Source: Magnetococcales bacterium (GTDB lineage: Bacteria > Pseudomonadota > Magnetococcia > Magnetococcales > JADFYX01). From it: a stretch of 53,171 nucleotides of DNA. This document shows positions 26,256 to 38,420 of the stretch, piece by piece. The translations under genes were made by a program, and so were the position numbers. The number at the start of each line of letters is the position of its first letter. Position 1 is the first letter of the stretch. A model generated the notes under the pieces. That model saw only the letters and a program-made list of their open reading frames with translations. It searched no databases and was not told the origin of the DNA. The stretch spans positions 1 through 53,171 of the forward strand of contig PEAM01000029.1 of NCBI GenBank assembly GCA_002753565.1. The letters are read 5' to 3'.

Positions 26256-26919
26256 CTCGTTTATTCCCACCCTGCTGCTGCTGATGGCGACCACCCTGTT
26301 TTTTGAGGTGGGAGACGGGGATCTGCTGGTACAAGATCTCTTTTATCAGTTTGATCAACGGGCGTGGTGGATCGATAAAGATGAGCCTGTTAAACGGCTG
26401 ATCTTCTACAGCGGTGCAAAAAAAGTGATCATCTTTTTTGGCCTCAGCGTACTGGGGGGCTATTTTCTCTCTTTTAAAAAAAGTCGCCTGGTGCCCTATC
26501 GTCGGCAACTGCTGTTAATCGCCCTTTCGCTTATTTTTGTTCCCAGCCTGGTGGCCGGGGCCAAAAACATTACCAATATCCACTGTCCGTGGGCGTTGGA
26601 GCGCTATGGTGCTGACAAACCCTACATTAAATTGTTTGAGCCCTATCCGGACGACTTTATTCAGGAGCGACCGGGAAAATGTTTTCCTGCGGGACACCCC
26701 ACCGGCGGTTTTGCGTTTATGGTCCTTTATTTTGTACTAAAAACCCCAAGGGCCAAACGGCTTGGGCTGGGGTTTGGGCTGGGGTTGGGCTGGATAATGG
26801 GGATTTATCAAATGCTTAAAGGGGCACACTTTTTAAGCCATGTCCTCTTCTCCATGATGGCCTCTTGGCTGGTTATTCTACTGGTTGTTGCCTGGGTGGA
26901 TAGAAAAGGGCATCGTTAA
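26242..26919 (+). CDS. PAP2-family membrane phosphatase
   Basis: 225 residues with about six membrane helices. PAP2 motifs are present as KNITNIHCPW, GKCFPAGHPTGGFAF (catalytic His of the PSGH-type motif) and QMLKGAHFLSHVLFS (second catalytic His). The Ser-Arg before the third motif is replaced, as in the subgroup with the GAHFLSH form. It would dephosphorylate a lipid phosphate or diphosphate on the periplasmic side. Overlap with the LtaS-like gene suggests that it recycles or prepares that enzyme's lipid donor. Confidence 0.88.
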   Translation: MKPHSSFIPTLLLLMATTLFFEVGDGDLLVQDLFYQFDQRAWWIDKDEPVKRLIFYSGAKKVIIFFGLSVLGGYFLSFKKSRLVPYRRQLLLIALSLIFVPSLVAGAKNITNIHCPWALERYGADKPYIKLFEPYPDDFIQERPGKCFPAGHPTGGFAFMVLYFVLKTPRAKRLGLGFGLGLGWIMGIYQMLKGAHFLSHVLFSMMASWLVILLVVAWVDRKGHR

Positions 26920-27013
26920 GGCCGCCTTGTTGGTTGCTTAACTTTTTTCTATCATGGTGGTTTCATCGTCATCAGGCCCCTTTTATTTCGAACAGCCATA
27001 GGGTGAATAGTTC

Positions 27014-28105
27014 ATGCGTGCATCGTTTTTTTTTATCCTATCAGTGGTCCTGTTACTGCCCCTGCCCAATCCCCTTCATGCCGAAAACACCCCGGCCCCG
27101 TTGGTGGTGGTCTCTGCAACCCTTGAAAAACCGGCCCAACCCCACGCCGCCATTCCGGGTACTGTCATTCCGCTGCTGGAGTCAACCCTGGCCAGCCGGG
27201 TGAACGGCTTTGTGGTCTCAACCCCCTTCCAAGTGGGAGATCGGGTGGAAGCCGGGGCCGATCTGGTGATGTTGGAAAGTCTGGATAGCCAGCGTGAAAA
27301 GCAGATCCAGCAAGCGGTCATCGCCGAGGCCGCCGCCCATCTCTCGCGGGCTAGAAACAACCTGGCCCGCGACAAAAAACTCCAAAACACCCCGGCCCTT
27401 TCCCGGCAACGTCTGGCAGACCGAACCGCTGAAGTGGCCATTAAAGCCGCTATTCTCAATCGGGCCAAAGCCCGACTCAATCAAATTCAAGACCAGCTCT
27501 CCTGGCACCGGATGACCGCCCCCTTCTCTGGAATCATCACCGAAAAACGGGTGAGTCCTGGCGAATGGATCACGGCTGGCCAGGGAGTTGTCACGGTTTT
27601 AGACCCCACTCAACTAGAGGTTGAAGCTCTGATTCCCGCTACGGTCGCCGACAGCTTATCGGTTGGGGTGACGGCCCAGGCTACCTTTCCCAAACAGAGC
27701 CAAACCAGCGTGGCAACCCTGCGGGCGCTGCTCCCCAGACAAAACCCCATCTCTCGTAATCGCCCCAGTTACTGGACCCTGGAACAGCCCCACCAGGCCA
27801 TCGCTGGAGAGTCGGTCTCTCTTACCATTCCCCTGGGGGAGAAGGCTACCATGGTGTTGGCACTCAAAGATGCCATCATCCGCCAAGGCAAGGGGAGTCT
27901 GGTCTTTGTGGTCGATACCGATACCATACGGGCAGCCCCGGTCCAGCTTGGCCCTTCGGTAGGGCACTATTTTCAGATAAGGGAGGGGTTGCAAGCGGGG
28001 GAACAGGTTGTGGTTCGGGGCAATGAACGGGTCAGACCGGGCCAGAAGGTGCGCCCGATTCAACTGACAGGAGCGGATACGGTCTCCGGCGAGCAGAGCC
28101 CATGA
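27014..28105 (+). CDS. RND efflux periplasmic adaptor (first system)
   Basis: 363 residues with an N-terminal signal peptide (FFFILSVVLLLPLPNPLHAE). Barrel-sandwich/lipoyl halves flank a short helical hairpin: SRVNGFVVSTPFQVGDRVEAG near 60-80, HRMTAPFSGIITEKRVSPGEW near 165-185. The C-terminus contains LQAGEQVVVRGNERVRPGQKV. No lipobox cysteine is present. It joins the RND pump encoded immediately downstream (ATGA overlap) to an outer-membrane channel. No TolC gene is in this operon, so a shared channel is likely. Confidence 0.9.
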   Translation: MRASFFFILSVVLLLPLPNPLHAENTPAPLVVVSATLEKPAQPHAAIPGTVIPLLESTLASRVNGFVVSTPFQVGDRVEAGADLVMLESLDSQREKQIQQAVIAEAAAHLSRARNNLARDKKLQNTPALSRQRLADRTAEVAIKAAILNRAKARLNQIQDQLSWHRMTAPFSGIITEKRVSPGEWITAGQGVVTVLDPTQLEVEALIPATVADSLSVGVTAQATFPKQSQTSVATLRALLPRQNPISRNRPSYWTLEQPHQAIAGESVSLTIPLGEKATMVLALKDAIIRQGKGSLVFVVDTDTIRAAPVQLGPSVGHYFQIREGLQAGEQVVVRGNERVRPGQKVRPIQLTGADTVSGEQSP

Positions 28106-31100
28106 GTCTGATTCAGGTCGCTATCCATCGCCCGGTTGCGGTTGTGGTTGGGGTTCTGCTGGTCTCTCTTTTTGGCCTGCTGGCCTATTTTCAAATTCCG
28201 GTCCAGCTGATTCCCGATGTACGCAAACCCATCATCACTGTAACCACCAACTGGCCCGGCTCCTCTCCCCTGGAGGTCGAGTCAGAGATCACCATCCCTC
28301 AAGAGGATGTGTTGAAGGCGGTACCCGGACTGGTCAAAATCAGCTCCTCTTCCACCTCTCGCCGGTCACAAATCAAGCTGGAGTTTCGACCAGGTACCGA
28401 TATGGATGCCACCTTGATGTTGACCAACAACCGACTCCAGCAGGTCAAGGACTATCCCAGCGAGGCCCAACGGCCCACCCTTAAAAGTGCCGACTCCGAC
28501 GACGCCCCCATTACCTGGATCAAACTCTCCCGAAGCAACCCCAACGACAGCCGCCCGGTCTCCACCGAGCTGGACTATGTGGAGGATACCGTCAAGGCCA
28601 CCCTGGAGCGCATTCCCGGCGTGGCAACCATCAATGTCTATGGGGGGCGAAACAGAGAGCTGAGAATTACCGTCGACCCCGACCAACTGGCCCTGCGTGG
28701 TATCTCCGTCAGCCAGATCGGCGAGGTGTTACGGCGGGAGAACGCCAACATTTCAGCCGGCAATCTTGACGAGGGCAAACGGGCCTATCTGGTTCGCTCC
28801 CTGGGCAACTTCCAGACCCCGGAACAGGTCAAGGCGGTGGTCATCCGCTCCGATGAGGCGGGGATTATCACCATGGGGGAGATCTCCGATGTGGCCTTCA
28901 ACCACAGCGAAGCCCGAGTAAATGTTCGAGCCAACGGCAGACCCATCCTGGCTATTAACGCGGTTCGAGAAAATGGCGCCAATGTGTTGGATATCATGAC
29001 CGATATCCAATCCAGCATTGCCCACCTCAACCGGGATATCCTGCCCAGCCGTGGTCTGGAGCTGACCATGGTCTATGACCAGACCGACTATATCCATGCT
29101 GCCATCACCCTGGTTCGCAACAATCTTTTGATTGGTGCCCTGCTGGCCATGGCGGCTCTGCTGCTGTTTTTACGCTCTCTTTCCGCCACCTTTATTATTG
29201 CCCTGGCCATTCCCATCTCGGTGGTGGGGGCCTTTTTGGCCATGTATGCCTTGGGACGAACGGTCAACGTCATCTCCCTGGCGGGTCTTGCCTTTGCGGT
29301 GGGTATGGTGGTGGACCCGGCTATTGTGGTGTTGGAAAATATTGTCCGCTTAAGGGGCATGGGGCTCTCTCGAGAGGAGGCCGCCGTTCAGGGAGCCAGC
29401 CAGGTTTGGGGGGCTATTTTTATTGCCACAGCGACGACAGTTGCGGTTTTTCTGCCCATCTTGGGGCTGGAAATTGAGGCGGCACAACTGTTTGGCGACA
29501 TTGCCGTTGCCCTGTGTGCCGCGGTTCTCTTCTCTCTGGTGGTTTCCACCACGGTCATCCCGACGTTGGGCCATCTACTGATTGGTCGCTTCGGGCGGAG
29601 CTATCAAAAGAAGGAGAAGAAACCCTCCGGTCGACTGGCTAACGGATTGGCAGCCCTGGTGGCAGCCATCAATCGCCGTCTCTCTACCCGTTTGCTGGTG
29701 GTTGGCGGGCTGGCGGGGGCGGCCTTGGGGTCCATTCTCATTCTCATCCCCCCGGCGGAATATCTTCCAAGTGGCAGCCGTAACCTGATTTTTGCCATGC
29801 TGATTCCCCCGCCCGGCTACAACCTGGAGGAGATGACCCGCATGGCAGAAGGGGTGGAGAAAGAGTTGAAACCCTATTGGGACCCGGCCCCGGAAACAGT
29901 TCACGACATCCCGGCCATGCGCAACCTTTTCTTTGTCACCATGGGGCCACGGGTCTTCATGGGGAGCGCTACCCGAGACCCCAAACGGGTTCGGGAGCTG
30001 TTGCCGATCATGAAAAAGCCCATCCGTTCCATTCCCGGCACCATCGGTATTGTCAATCAAAGCTCTATTTTTGGTCGGGGTATCGGTGGTGGACGCTCTC
30101 TGGATATCGCCATTACCGGACCCAACCTACACACCCTGACCGAACTGGCCAGAAAGCTGTTTATCATGGCCAAAGAGGCCATTCCCGATGCCCAGGTACG
30201 GCCTATTCCAGGGCTGGAGCTGGGCAACCCAGAGCTGCAACTCACCCCCAATCGGCTGGCCATCCGAGAGAACAGCCTCTCGGCCTTCGAAGTGGGTCAG
30301 GCGGTGGATGCTTTTAACGGTGGGTTGAAGGTGGATGATATCATCATCGACGGTCAGGAGATCGACCTCACCCTGCGGGCCCCCGTTGGTCTGTTGAGCC
30401 ATACCCAAGATATTGGCAATCTACCCATTCCCACCCCCAACGGTCACATTATTCCGGTCGCTTCGGTCATGGATATCCAGCTGACCACCGGGCCGGTTCA
30501 GGTGGACCATCTGGATCGGGAAAGAACAGTCACCCTGCGCATTACCCCTCCCCATACCATGGCTCTGGAGACCGCTGTCAACCTGATCTCCGAAAAGATG
30601 ATCACCCCCATTCGCCAGGAGGGGCTGCCGGAGGCCACCCTGATCCGATTGACCGAAGGGGCCGACCAACTGTTGCTGGCGAAAGAGGCGATGATCTGGC
30701 AGTTCTCTCTCGCCATGCTCATCACCTATCTACTCATGGCGGCTCTGTTCGAATCCTTCCTCTACCCCGTTGTGATCATCGCCACGGTTCCCCTGGCGGC
30801 AGCCGGCGGATTGTTGGGGCTGAAACTGCTCAATGTTTTTCACTTTCAGGCGATGGATGTCTTGACCATGTTGGGCTTTGTCATTCTGGTTGGGGTGGTT
30901 GTCAACAATGCCATTCTTATTGTTCATCAGGCTCTGGGCTACATGGAAGAGCAGAACATGACCCCCAATCAGGCGGTGGCTGCCTCGGTAAAAATTCGGG
31001 TTCGGCCTATTTTCATGTCCACCATCACCTCGGTATTGGGTCTTTTGCCCCTGGTACTGTTTCCGGGAGCCGGTTCGGAGCTTTATCGGGGTTTGGGCAG

Positions 31101-31236
31101 TGTGGTGATTGGTGGCCTGCTTATCTCCACCCTCTTTACCCTGGTCATGGTTCCGGCCCTCTTCTCTCTGGCCTTGAGCGCCAAGCAGAGACTCTTTGGC
31201 CCGACCGCCTCTTCCAGCAGCCCATCAAGAGGCTAG
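28102..31236 (+). CDS. RND-family efflux permease (first system)
   Basis: 1044 residues of the HAE/AcrB type: helix 1 at ~10-30, porter domains, a second helix block from ~330, and repeated halves. QIPVQLIPDVRKPIITVTTNWPGSSP and the final VVIGGLLISTLFTLVMVPALF are typical. In the proton-relay helix the sequence is VVDPAIVVLENI, so one of the two AcrB aspartates is proline. The TM10 lysine position reads VVNNAILIV. Such single-Asp, Asn-Asn versions occur in other RND proteins, so activity is not excluded. Substrates cannot be deduced. Confidence 0.93.
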   Translation: MSLIQVAIHRPVAVVVGVLLVSLFGLLAYFQIPVQLIPDVRKPIITVTTNWPGSSPLEVESEITIPQEDVLKAVPGLVKISSSSTSRRSQIKLEFRPGTDMDATLMLTNNRLQQVKDYPSEAQRPTLKSADSDDAPITWIKLSRSNPNDSRPVSTELDYVEDTVKATLERIPGVATINVYGGRNRELRITVDPDQLALRGISVSQIGEVLRRENANISAGNLDEGKRAYLVRSLGNFQTPEQVKAVVIRSDEAGIITMGEISDVAFNHSEARVNVRANGRPILAINAVRENGANVLDIMTDIQSSIAHLNRDILPSRGLELTMVYDQTDYIHAAITLVRNNLLIGALLAMAALLLFLRSLSATFIIALAIPISVVGAFLAMYALGRTVNVISLAGLAFAVGMVVDPAIVVLENIVRLRGMGLSREEAAVQGASQVWGAIFIATATTVAVFLPILGLEIEAAQLFGDIAVALCAAVLFSLVVSTTVIPTLGHLLIGRFGRSYQKKEKKPSGRLANGLAALVAAINRRLSTRLLVVGGLAGAALGSILILIPPAEYLPSGSRNLIFAMLIPPPGYNLEEMTRMAEGVEKELKPYWDPAPETVHDIPAMRNLFFVTMGPRVFMGSATRDPKRVRELLPIMKKPIRSIPGTIGIVNQSSIFGRGIGGGRSLDIAITGPNLHTLTELARKLFIMAKEAIPDAQVRPIPGLELGNPELQLTPNRLAIRENSLSAFEVGQAVDAFNGGLKVDDIIIDGQEIDLTLRAPVGLLSHTQDIGNLPIPTPNGHIIPVASVMDIQLTTGPVQVDHLDRERTVTLRITPPHTMALETAVNLISEKMITPIRQEGLPEATLIRLTEGADQLLLAKEAMIWQFSLAMLITYLLMAALFESFLYPVVIIATVPLAAAGGLLGLKLLNVFHFQAMDVLTMLGFVILVGVVVNNAILIVHQALGYMEEQNMTPNQAVAASVKIRVRPIFMSTITSVLGLLPLVLFPGAGSELYRGLGSVVIGGLLISTLFTLVMVPALFSLALSAKQRLFGPTASSSSPSRG

Positions 31237-33312
<2,076 letters not shown>

Positions 33313-33394
33313 GCGATCGTTGTCGAATTCAGGTGAATAGAGCAGGAATCACCACCGCCTCTCTCGGTTTGACAGAGGGCGTCCATAAAAACCA

Positions 33395-33426
33395 TTGACA
33401 TAAATATGACCAGCGGTCACTATTCG
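33395..33426 (+). promoter_or_regulatory. Candidate promoter and TetR operator before the second efflux operon
   Basis: A TTGACA box at 33395-33400 is followed after 17 bases by CACTAT at 33418-33423, a weak -10. Between them lies the inverted repeat TGACC-AGC-GGTCA (33407-33419). A palindrome inside the spacer is the usual place for a TetR-family operator. If real, the ATG at 33406 cannot be the start and translation begins at 33460. Confidence 0.5.
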
Positions 33427-33459
33427 ACCAATCGTCATTTCTCAAACACCGTTAAGCCG

Positions 33460-34119
33460 ATGGATATCAAACCAAGCCGAAAAGAGCGTGCGTTCAGTCG
33501 CCGGGAGGAGGAGATCCTGCAGGCAACCCGTGAACTGTTTTCCATCGGAGCGTGGGAGTCGGTCACTGTAGCCGATATTGCCATCCGAGCCGAGGTTGGC
33601 AAAGGGACCGTCTATAAACACTTTGCCCGAAAAGAGGAGATTTATGCCCGGCTTGCGCTGGATTTTGGTGCTTCTCTACTGAACGAACTGGACCAGCTTC
33701 CCCGTGTCGGCAATGCCATTGACGATCTGTACGCCCTGACTCGAATGGCCTTCCGATGGCACCTGGATGATCCCATTGGCAACAGCCTTTGCAAATTTAC
33801 TGACAGGCCGGAATTTCAACAACGGCTCAGTTTGGAGTATCAACAACAATTCAGAGATCAACATGATCGTTTCGAACGTTTTTTTGCCGGTCTTCTCGCC
33901 CAGGGTGTAGCCCAGGGACTGTTTCCCCAGGTACCGATGGCTCCGGTTCTCTACGGTACCCATGCCGCCTTTCTCGGGGCGCTGGAGATGATTCGAACCG
34001 GCATGTATCAAATGCCAAACCCGGCTGTTTCTGAAGAGGTTTTTTTAGAGCATGTCACCGACTATATGTTAGCCGGCATCCTGGGTATGGGCACCCTTCT
34101 GGAACGTAACAGGGGATAA
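33460..34119 (+). CDS. TetR/AcrR-family transcriptional repressor of the efflux operon
   Basis: 219 residues from the ATG at 33460; the ATG at 33406 would add 18 residues but lies inside the apparent promoter/operator. The N-terminal helix-turn-helix is clear (EEILQATRELFSIGAW, TVADIAIRAEVGKGTVYKHF, ARKEEIYARL). The ligand-binding helical domain is specific to this protein. It is the first gene of a tetR-adaptor-RND operon, so autoregulation and control of the pump are expected. Neither start has a good ribosome site. Confidence 0.9.
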   Translation: MDIKPSRKERAFSRREEEILQATRELFSIGAWESVTVADIAIRAEVGKGTVYKHFARKEEIYARLALDFGASLLNELDQLPRVGNAIDDLYALTRMAFRWHLDDPIGNSLCKFTDRPEFQQRLSLEYQQQFRDQHDRFERFFAGLLAQGVAQGLFPQVPMAPVLYGTHAAFLGALEMIRTGMYQMPNPAVSEEVFLEHVTDYMLAGILGMGTLLERNRG

Positions 34120-34171
34120 CCTTATCCTTATCAGTGATCCATGGTCACATTATGACTGCGAGTTTTAACGA

Positions 34172-35245
34172 ATGAACAAATCCCTCTTTTCCGCTACCGC
34201 TATTCTGCTCCTTTTGGCGGCCTGGATGTTATCTGGACCCGACAAAGAGGTAAGCGCTTCCCCCCCCTCTGCCAAAAAGAGCGAGGAGAAAGCGGAGAAG
34301 CCTCCCATGAGGGTTAAAACCCACCTCTCCAAAGGGGTGGAGATGGAGCAATTTGTCCAGGTGAAGGGGCAGGTAGAACCTCTGCGCAGTGTCACCATCC
34401 GGGTTGAGACCCAGGGTCGGGTGACACAACTGCCGGTTAAAAAAGGCGATCGGGTGCAGGCCGGTGCCAATCTGGCCCAGCTCTCCCTGAACGACCGCAG
34501 CGCCCGTTTATCAGAAGCCAGGTTTCTGGTCAGCCAGGAAGAGCGCAACCTGGCGGCTACGAAAAAACTGGTTGAAAATCGGGTTAAGACCACCAATCAA
34601 CTGAAAGTGGATGAGACCAACCTGGCAGCAGCCCGGTCACGTCTGCAACAGATCCTCTGGGAGATCGACAACACAACCATCAAAGCGCCTTTCTCCGGTG
34701 TTCTCAATGAACGCCCGGTGGAGTTGGGCGCCTTTCTTCAGGTGGGGGATCCGGTGGGCACCCTGGTCGATGACTCCACCTTGCTGCTGACTGCCCAGGC
34801 TCCCCAGTTGGCGGTTCTCCAGTTGCAACCGGGACAGGCGGTTCAGGCAACCCTGGTCAACGGTGTGGTTTTAGAGGGTAAACTCTCCTATCTCTCTGCC
34901 ATGGCAGAGAAGGGAACACGCAGCTATCGTATTGAAGCACGGGTCGACAATCCGGGGCACCTACCCTATACCGGCCTCTCGGCCACCCTGGAGTTGCCGG
35001 TTGGTCAAACCGTTGCCCATAAGGTCTCCCCCTCGACATTGGGATTGGATACCTTGGGCCGGTTGATTGTCAAAGGGGTTGATGAGGACGACCGGGTTGT
35101 GGTCATGCCGGTTGAACTGCTGCGCCGTGAGCGCGATGGCATGTGGGTTTCGGGCCTGCCGACCACCTTCCAGCTGATTATCTTGGGCCAGGAGTATCTC
35201 TCCAGCGGAGAAAAAGTCCAGACCCAGCTCGATGAGAGGAGCTAG
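34172..35245 (+). CDS. RND efflux periplasmic adaptor (second system)
   Basis: 357 residues with an N-terminal hydrophobic signal/anchor (LFSATAILLLLAAWMLSG) and no lipobox. Core motifs: VEPLRSVTIRVETQGRVTQL (~67-86), a short coiled coil (~110-160), the second lipoyl half TIKAPFSGVLNERPVELGA, and a beta barrel plus membrane-proximal part (VVMPVELLRRERDGMWV). It links the pump encoded 3 bases downstream to an outer-membrane channel. It is under the control of the preceding TetR gene. Confidence 0.9.
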   Translation: MNKSLFSATAILLLLAAWMLSGPDKEVSASPPSAKKSEEKAEKPPMRVKTHLSKGVEMEQFVQVKGQVEPLRSVTIRVETQGRVTQLPVKKGDRVQAGANLAQLSLNDRSARLSEARFLVSQEERNLAATKKLVENRVKTTNQLKVDETNLAAARSRLQQILWEIDNTTIKAPFSGVLNERPVELGAFLQVGDPVGTLVDDSTLLLTAQAPQLAVLQLQPGQAVQATLVNGVVLEGKLSYLSAMAEKGTRSYRIEARVDNPGHLPYTGLSATLELPVGQTVAHKVSPSTLGLDTLGRLIVKGVDEDDRVVVMPVELLRRERDGMWVSGLPTTFQLIILGQEYLSSGEKVQTQLDERS

Positions 35246-35248
35246 GGG

Positions 35249-38200
35249 ATGGATATCCTGATCCGAGCGGCCCTGGATCGCAGCCGAGCCACCTTGCTGA
35301 TTCTGCTTTTTCTTTTTGTGGCCGGTACCACCGCCTATATCGCCATCCCCAAAGAGTCCGACCCCGATGTTGCCATCCCCATCATCTATGTCTCCATGAA
35401 CCACGACGGCATCTCTCCGGTTGATGCTGAACGGCTTCTGGTACGCCCCATGGAGAATGAACTCAAGGGGATTGAGGGAATCAAGGAGATGCGATCCGAA
35501 GCGGGTGAGGGTCACGCCTCGGTTACACTGGAATTTGATGCTGGCTTCAACAGCAAAAAAGCTCTGGACGATGTCCGGGAGAAGGTCGATACCGCTAAAA
35601 CCAAGCTGCCCGGTGAGACAGATGATCCAGAGGTACATGAGGTCAATGTTGCCCTCTTTCCGGTTCTCTCCATCGCCCTGGCCGGCTCCACTCCAGAGAG
35701 AACCCTTCTCAAACTGGCCAAACAGCTGAAAGAGGATATCGAAGCCTTGCCCGGTGTATTGGAAGTGGTGATTGGGGGTGATCGGGAAGAGCTGATGGAG
35801 GTGTTGGTCAACCCCCTCTCTCTGGAGAGCTACCAGATCGATTTTGCCTCGGTGGTAGACACGGTAAGCCGCAACAACCGCCTGGTTGCCGTCGGAGCCA
35901 TGGAGTCTGATCATGGTCGCATGGTGTTGAAGGCACCGGGTGTCATCGAAGATGTCGCGGATCTATTGGCTCTGCCACTCAAAGTAGAAGGGGATGCCGT
36001 GGTCACCTTTGGGGATGTCGCCACCGTTCGCCGCACCTACAAAGACCCGGAGGGTTTTGCCCGTGTCGATGGTGAAAACGCCCTGGTTTTAGAGGTAAAA
36101 AAACGGGTTGGAGCCAACATCATCCAAACCATTGAGGCAGCCCAGCAGGTGGTGGATGAGCATCGTTCTCGTTGGCCGGATGGTGTTCAACACACCTATA
36201 TTCTCGATCAATCCAACAAGATTCGGGATATGCTCAAAGATTTGATGAACAATGTCCTCTCCGCCATCATTCTGGTGATGGTCATTATTCTGGCCGCCAT
36301 GGGCATGCGCTCATCGGCGCTGGTTGGCGTGGTAATTCCCGGTTCGTTTGTGACCGGCATCTTTATTATCTATCAGATGGGTATGACCCTGAATATTGTT
36401 GTCCTTTTCAGCTTGATTCTGGTGGTTGGCATGTTGGTGGATGGGGCTATTGTGGTGGCTGAGTTGGCGGATCGGAACATTCAAGGGGGTCAGAGCCCCA
36501 GAGACGCCTTTTTTAATGCCGCCAAACGGATGTCCTGGCCGGTTATCGCCTCGACGGCTACCACGCTGGTGGTGTTTCTACCCCTGCTGTTTTGGCCTGG
36601 TATCATTGGTCAGTTCATGAAATACCTCCCCTTGACAGTGGTTATCTGCCTGACGGCAGCTCTCTTCATGGCACTGATTTTTTTACCGGTTTTGGGTAGT
36701 GTCTTCTCCTCAAAAAAACCAAAAATCTTCTTGCAACAGGATGAGAGATCGAATCGTATTACCCATGGATATGGCCTTTTTCTGGCCGTTCTGCTCCGTC
36801 ATCCCGGAAAAACCCTTATGGTTGCGCTGATCACGGTGATTGGCTCATCCATGGCCTATGGAAAATGGGGGATGGGGGTTGAATTTTTTCCCGATGTAGA
36901 GCCAGAGTCGGCCATGGTGCAGATTCAAGCCCGAGGCGATCTCTCCATCCATGAAAAAGATGCCATTCTCCGCCAGGTAGAGCAGCGTATTATTGGCTGG
37001 AAAGAGTTGGAATCGGTCTATGCCCGCTCGTTTAATCGGGCAGACTCCCAGATGGCAGCGGATGTGATCGGCGTGATTCAGTTTCAACTGGTGGATTGGG
37101 ACAAACGCCGGAAAGCCAAGGATATCCTGGCGGAAATGCGCAAACGGACAGCCGATATTCCCGGTGTGGTGTTAGCTTTTCGCAAAGCGGAACAGGGACC
37201 TTCTGGTGGAAAACCCATTCAGCTTCAGGTCAATGCCCTGGATAATGATCAACTGTTTAAAACCGTTGCCCTGATTCGTACCACCATGGATGAGTTGGGA
37301 GGGTTTATCGATGGAGAAGACAACCGCCCCCTGCCCGGTATTGAGTGGCGACTGCAGGTGGACCGAGCCGAAGCGGCCCGCTTTGGTGCCGATGTCACCC
37401 TTATTGGCAAGGCGGTCCAGCTGATTACAGCCGGTATTAAAGTGGCAACGGTTCGGCCCGACAGTGCCGATGATGAGGTGGATGTCCGTATCCGTTTTCC
37501 TGCCGAAATGCGCTCTTTGGACCAACTGTTGAATCTGCAAATCCGCACCCATCAGGGTATGGTGGCACTCTCTAGCTTTGTCTCTCTGGAGCCGGCCCAT
37601 AAAACCGGTACCTTGAAGCGAGTTAACACCAAAAGAACCATCACCATCCAGGCTGATGTACAAGAGGGAAGGCTGGTTGATGAGCGGCAAAATGCACTAC
37701 AAAAAGCCTTGGAAGAGCTCAATCTCCCCCCCACCACCAAACTGGTTTTCAAAGGTGAAGAGGAGCAGCAAGCGGAGACTGGTGCCTTTCTGGGCCGAGC
37801 CTTTGCCACGGCCCTTTTTCTAATGACCCTGATTCTTGTTATCCAGTTTAACAGCCTCTATCAAGCTTTTTTGGTCTTGACAGCGGTGGCCTTCTCGACG
37901 GCGGGGGTGCTGTTGGGTCTTCTGGTGACACAGCAGCCGTTTGGGGTTGTCATGGTCGGGCTGGGTATTATTGCCCTGGCTGGTATTGTTGTGAACAATA
38001 ACATTGTCCTGATCGACACCTACAACGAAATGCGGGGCAGCGGCCTCTCTCCCCGACAGGCCGCCCACCAAACCGGTCAGCTGCGTTTACGCCCCGTCCT
38101 GCTGACCGCCATCACCACCGTTGTCGGTCTGATGCCCATGGTTCTTGCCATGAATATTGATCTGATCAACCGCTCCATTACCTTCGGCTCCCCCTCCACC

Positions 38201-38371
38201 CAATGGTGGACTCAACTCTCCACAGCCATTGCCGGTGGCCTGACCTTTGCCACCCTGCTCACCCTGTTTGTCACCCCTGCTCTATTGGTTATGGGGGAGT
38301 TATGGCCTCGAAAAAACAGGATGAGAACCCATAAGCTGAAACGGGCCATCGGCTCACTTTTTGCCCGTTAA
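35249..38371 (+). CDS. RND-family efflux permease (second system)
   Basis: 1040 residues, full-length HAE-type RND: TM1 (TLLILLFLFVAGTTAYIAI), porter domains, TM2-6 (~335-480), the second half with TM8-12, ending at SLFAR. The relay helix has MLVDGAIVVAELADRN (one Asp kept, the other Gly) and TM10 has IVVNNNIVLIDTYNEM (Asn for Lys). It is not closely similar to the first pump (28-31 kb). It is the third gene of the tetR-adaptor-pump operon; no outer-membrane factor is included. The substrate is unknown. Confidence 0.93.
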   Translation: MDILIRAALDRSRATLLILLFLFVAGTTAYIAIPKESDPDVAIPIIYVSMNHDGISPVDAERLLVRPMENELKGIEGIKEMRSEAGEGHASVTLEFDAGFNSKKALDDVREKVDTAKTKLPGETDDPEVHEVNVALFPVLSIALAGSTPERTLLKLAKQLKEDIEALPGVLEVVIGGDREELMEVLVNPLSLESYQIDFASVVDTVSRNNRLVAVGAMESDHGRMVLKAPGVIEDVADLLALPLKVEGDAVVTFGDVATVRRTYKDPEGFARVDGENALVLEVKKRVGANIIQTIEAAQQVVDEHRSRWPDGVQHTYILDQSNKIRDMLKDLMNNVLSAIILVMVIILAAMGMRSSALVGVVIPGSFVTGIFIIYQMGMTLNIVVLFSLILVVGMLVDGAIVVAELADRNIQGGQSPRDAFFNAAKRMSWPVIASTATTLVVFLPLLFWPGIIGQFMKYLPLTVVICLTAALFMALIFLPVLGSVFSSKKPKIFLQQDERSNRITHGYGLFLAVLLRHPGKTLMVALITVIGSSMAYGKWGMGVEFFPDVEPESAMVQIQARGDLSIHEKDAILRQVEQRIIGWKELESVYARSFNRADSQMAADVIGVIQFQLVDWDKRRKAKDILAEMRKRTADIPGVVLAFRKAEQGPSGGKPIQLQVNALDNDQLFKTVALIRTTMDELGGFIDGEDNRPLPGIEWRLQVDRAEAARFGADVTLIGKAVQLITAGIKVATVRPDSADDEVDVRIRFPAEMRSLDQLLNLQIRTHQGMVALSSFVSLEPAHKTGTLKRVNTKRTITIQADVQEGRLVDERQNALQKALEELNLPPTTKLVFKGEEEQQAETGAFLGRAFATALFLMTLILVIQFNSLYQAFLVLTAVAFSTAGVLLGLLVTQQPFGVVMVGLGIIALAGIVVNNNIVLIDTYNEMRGSGLSPRQAAHQTGQLRLRPVLLTAITTVVGLMPMVLAMNIDLINRSITFGSPSTQWWTQLSTAIAGGLTFATLLTLFVTPALLVMGELWPRKNRMRTHKLKRAIGSLFAR

Positions 38372-38420
38372 GTCTGGAGCCGCAAGCCTATGGTGGGGTG
38401 GCTACTGGGGAGAGTGGCGG

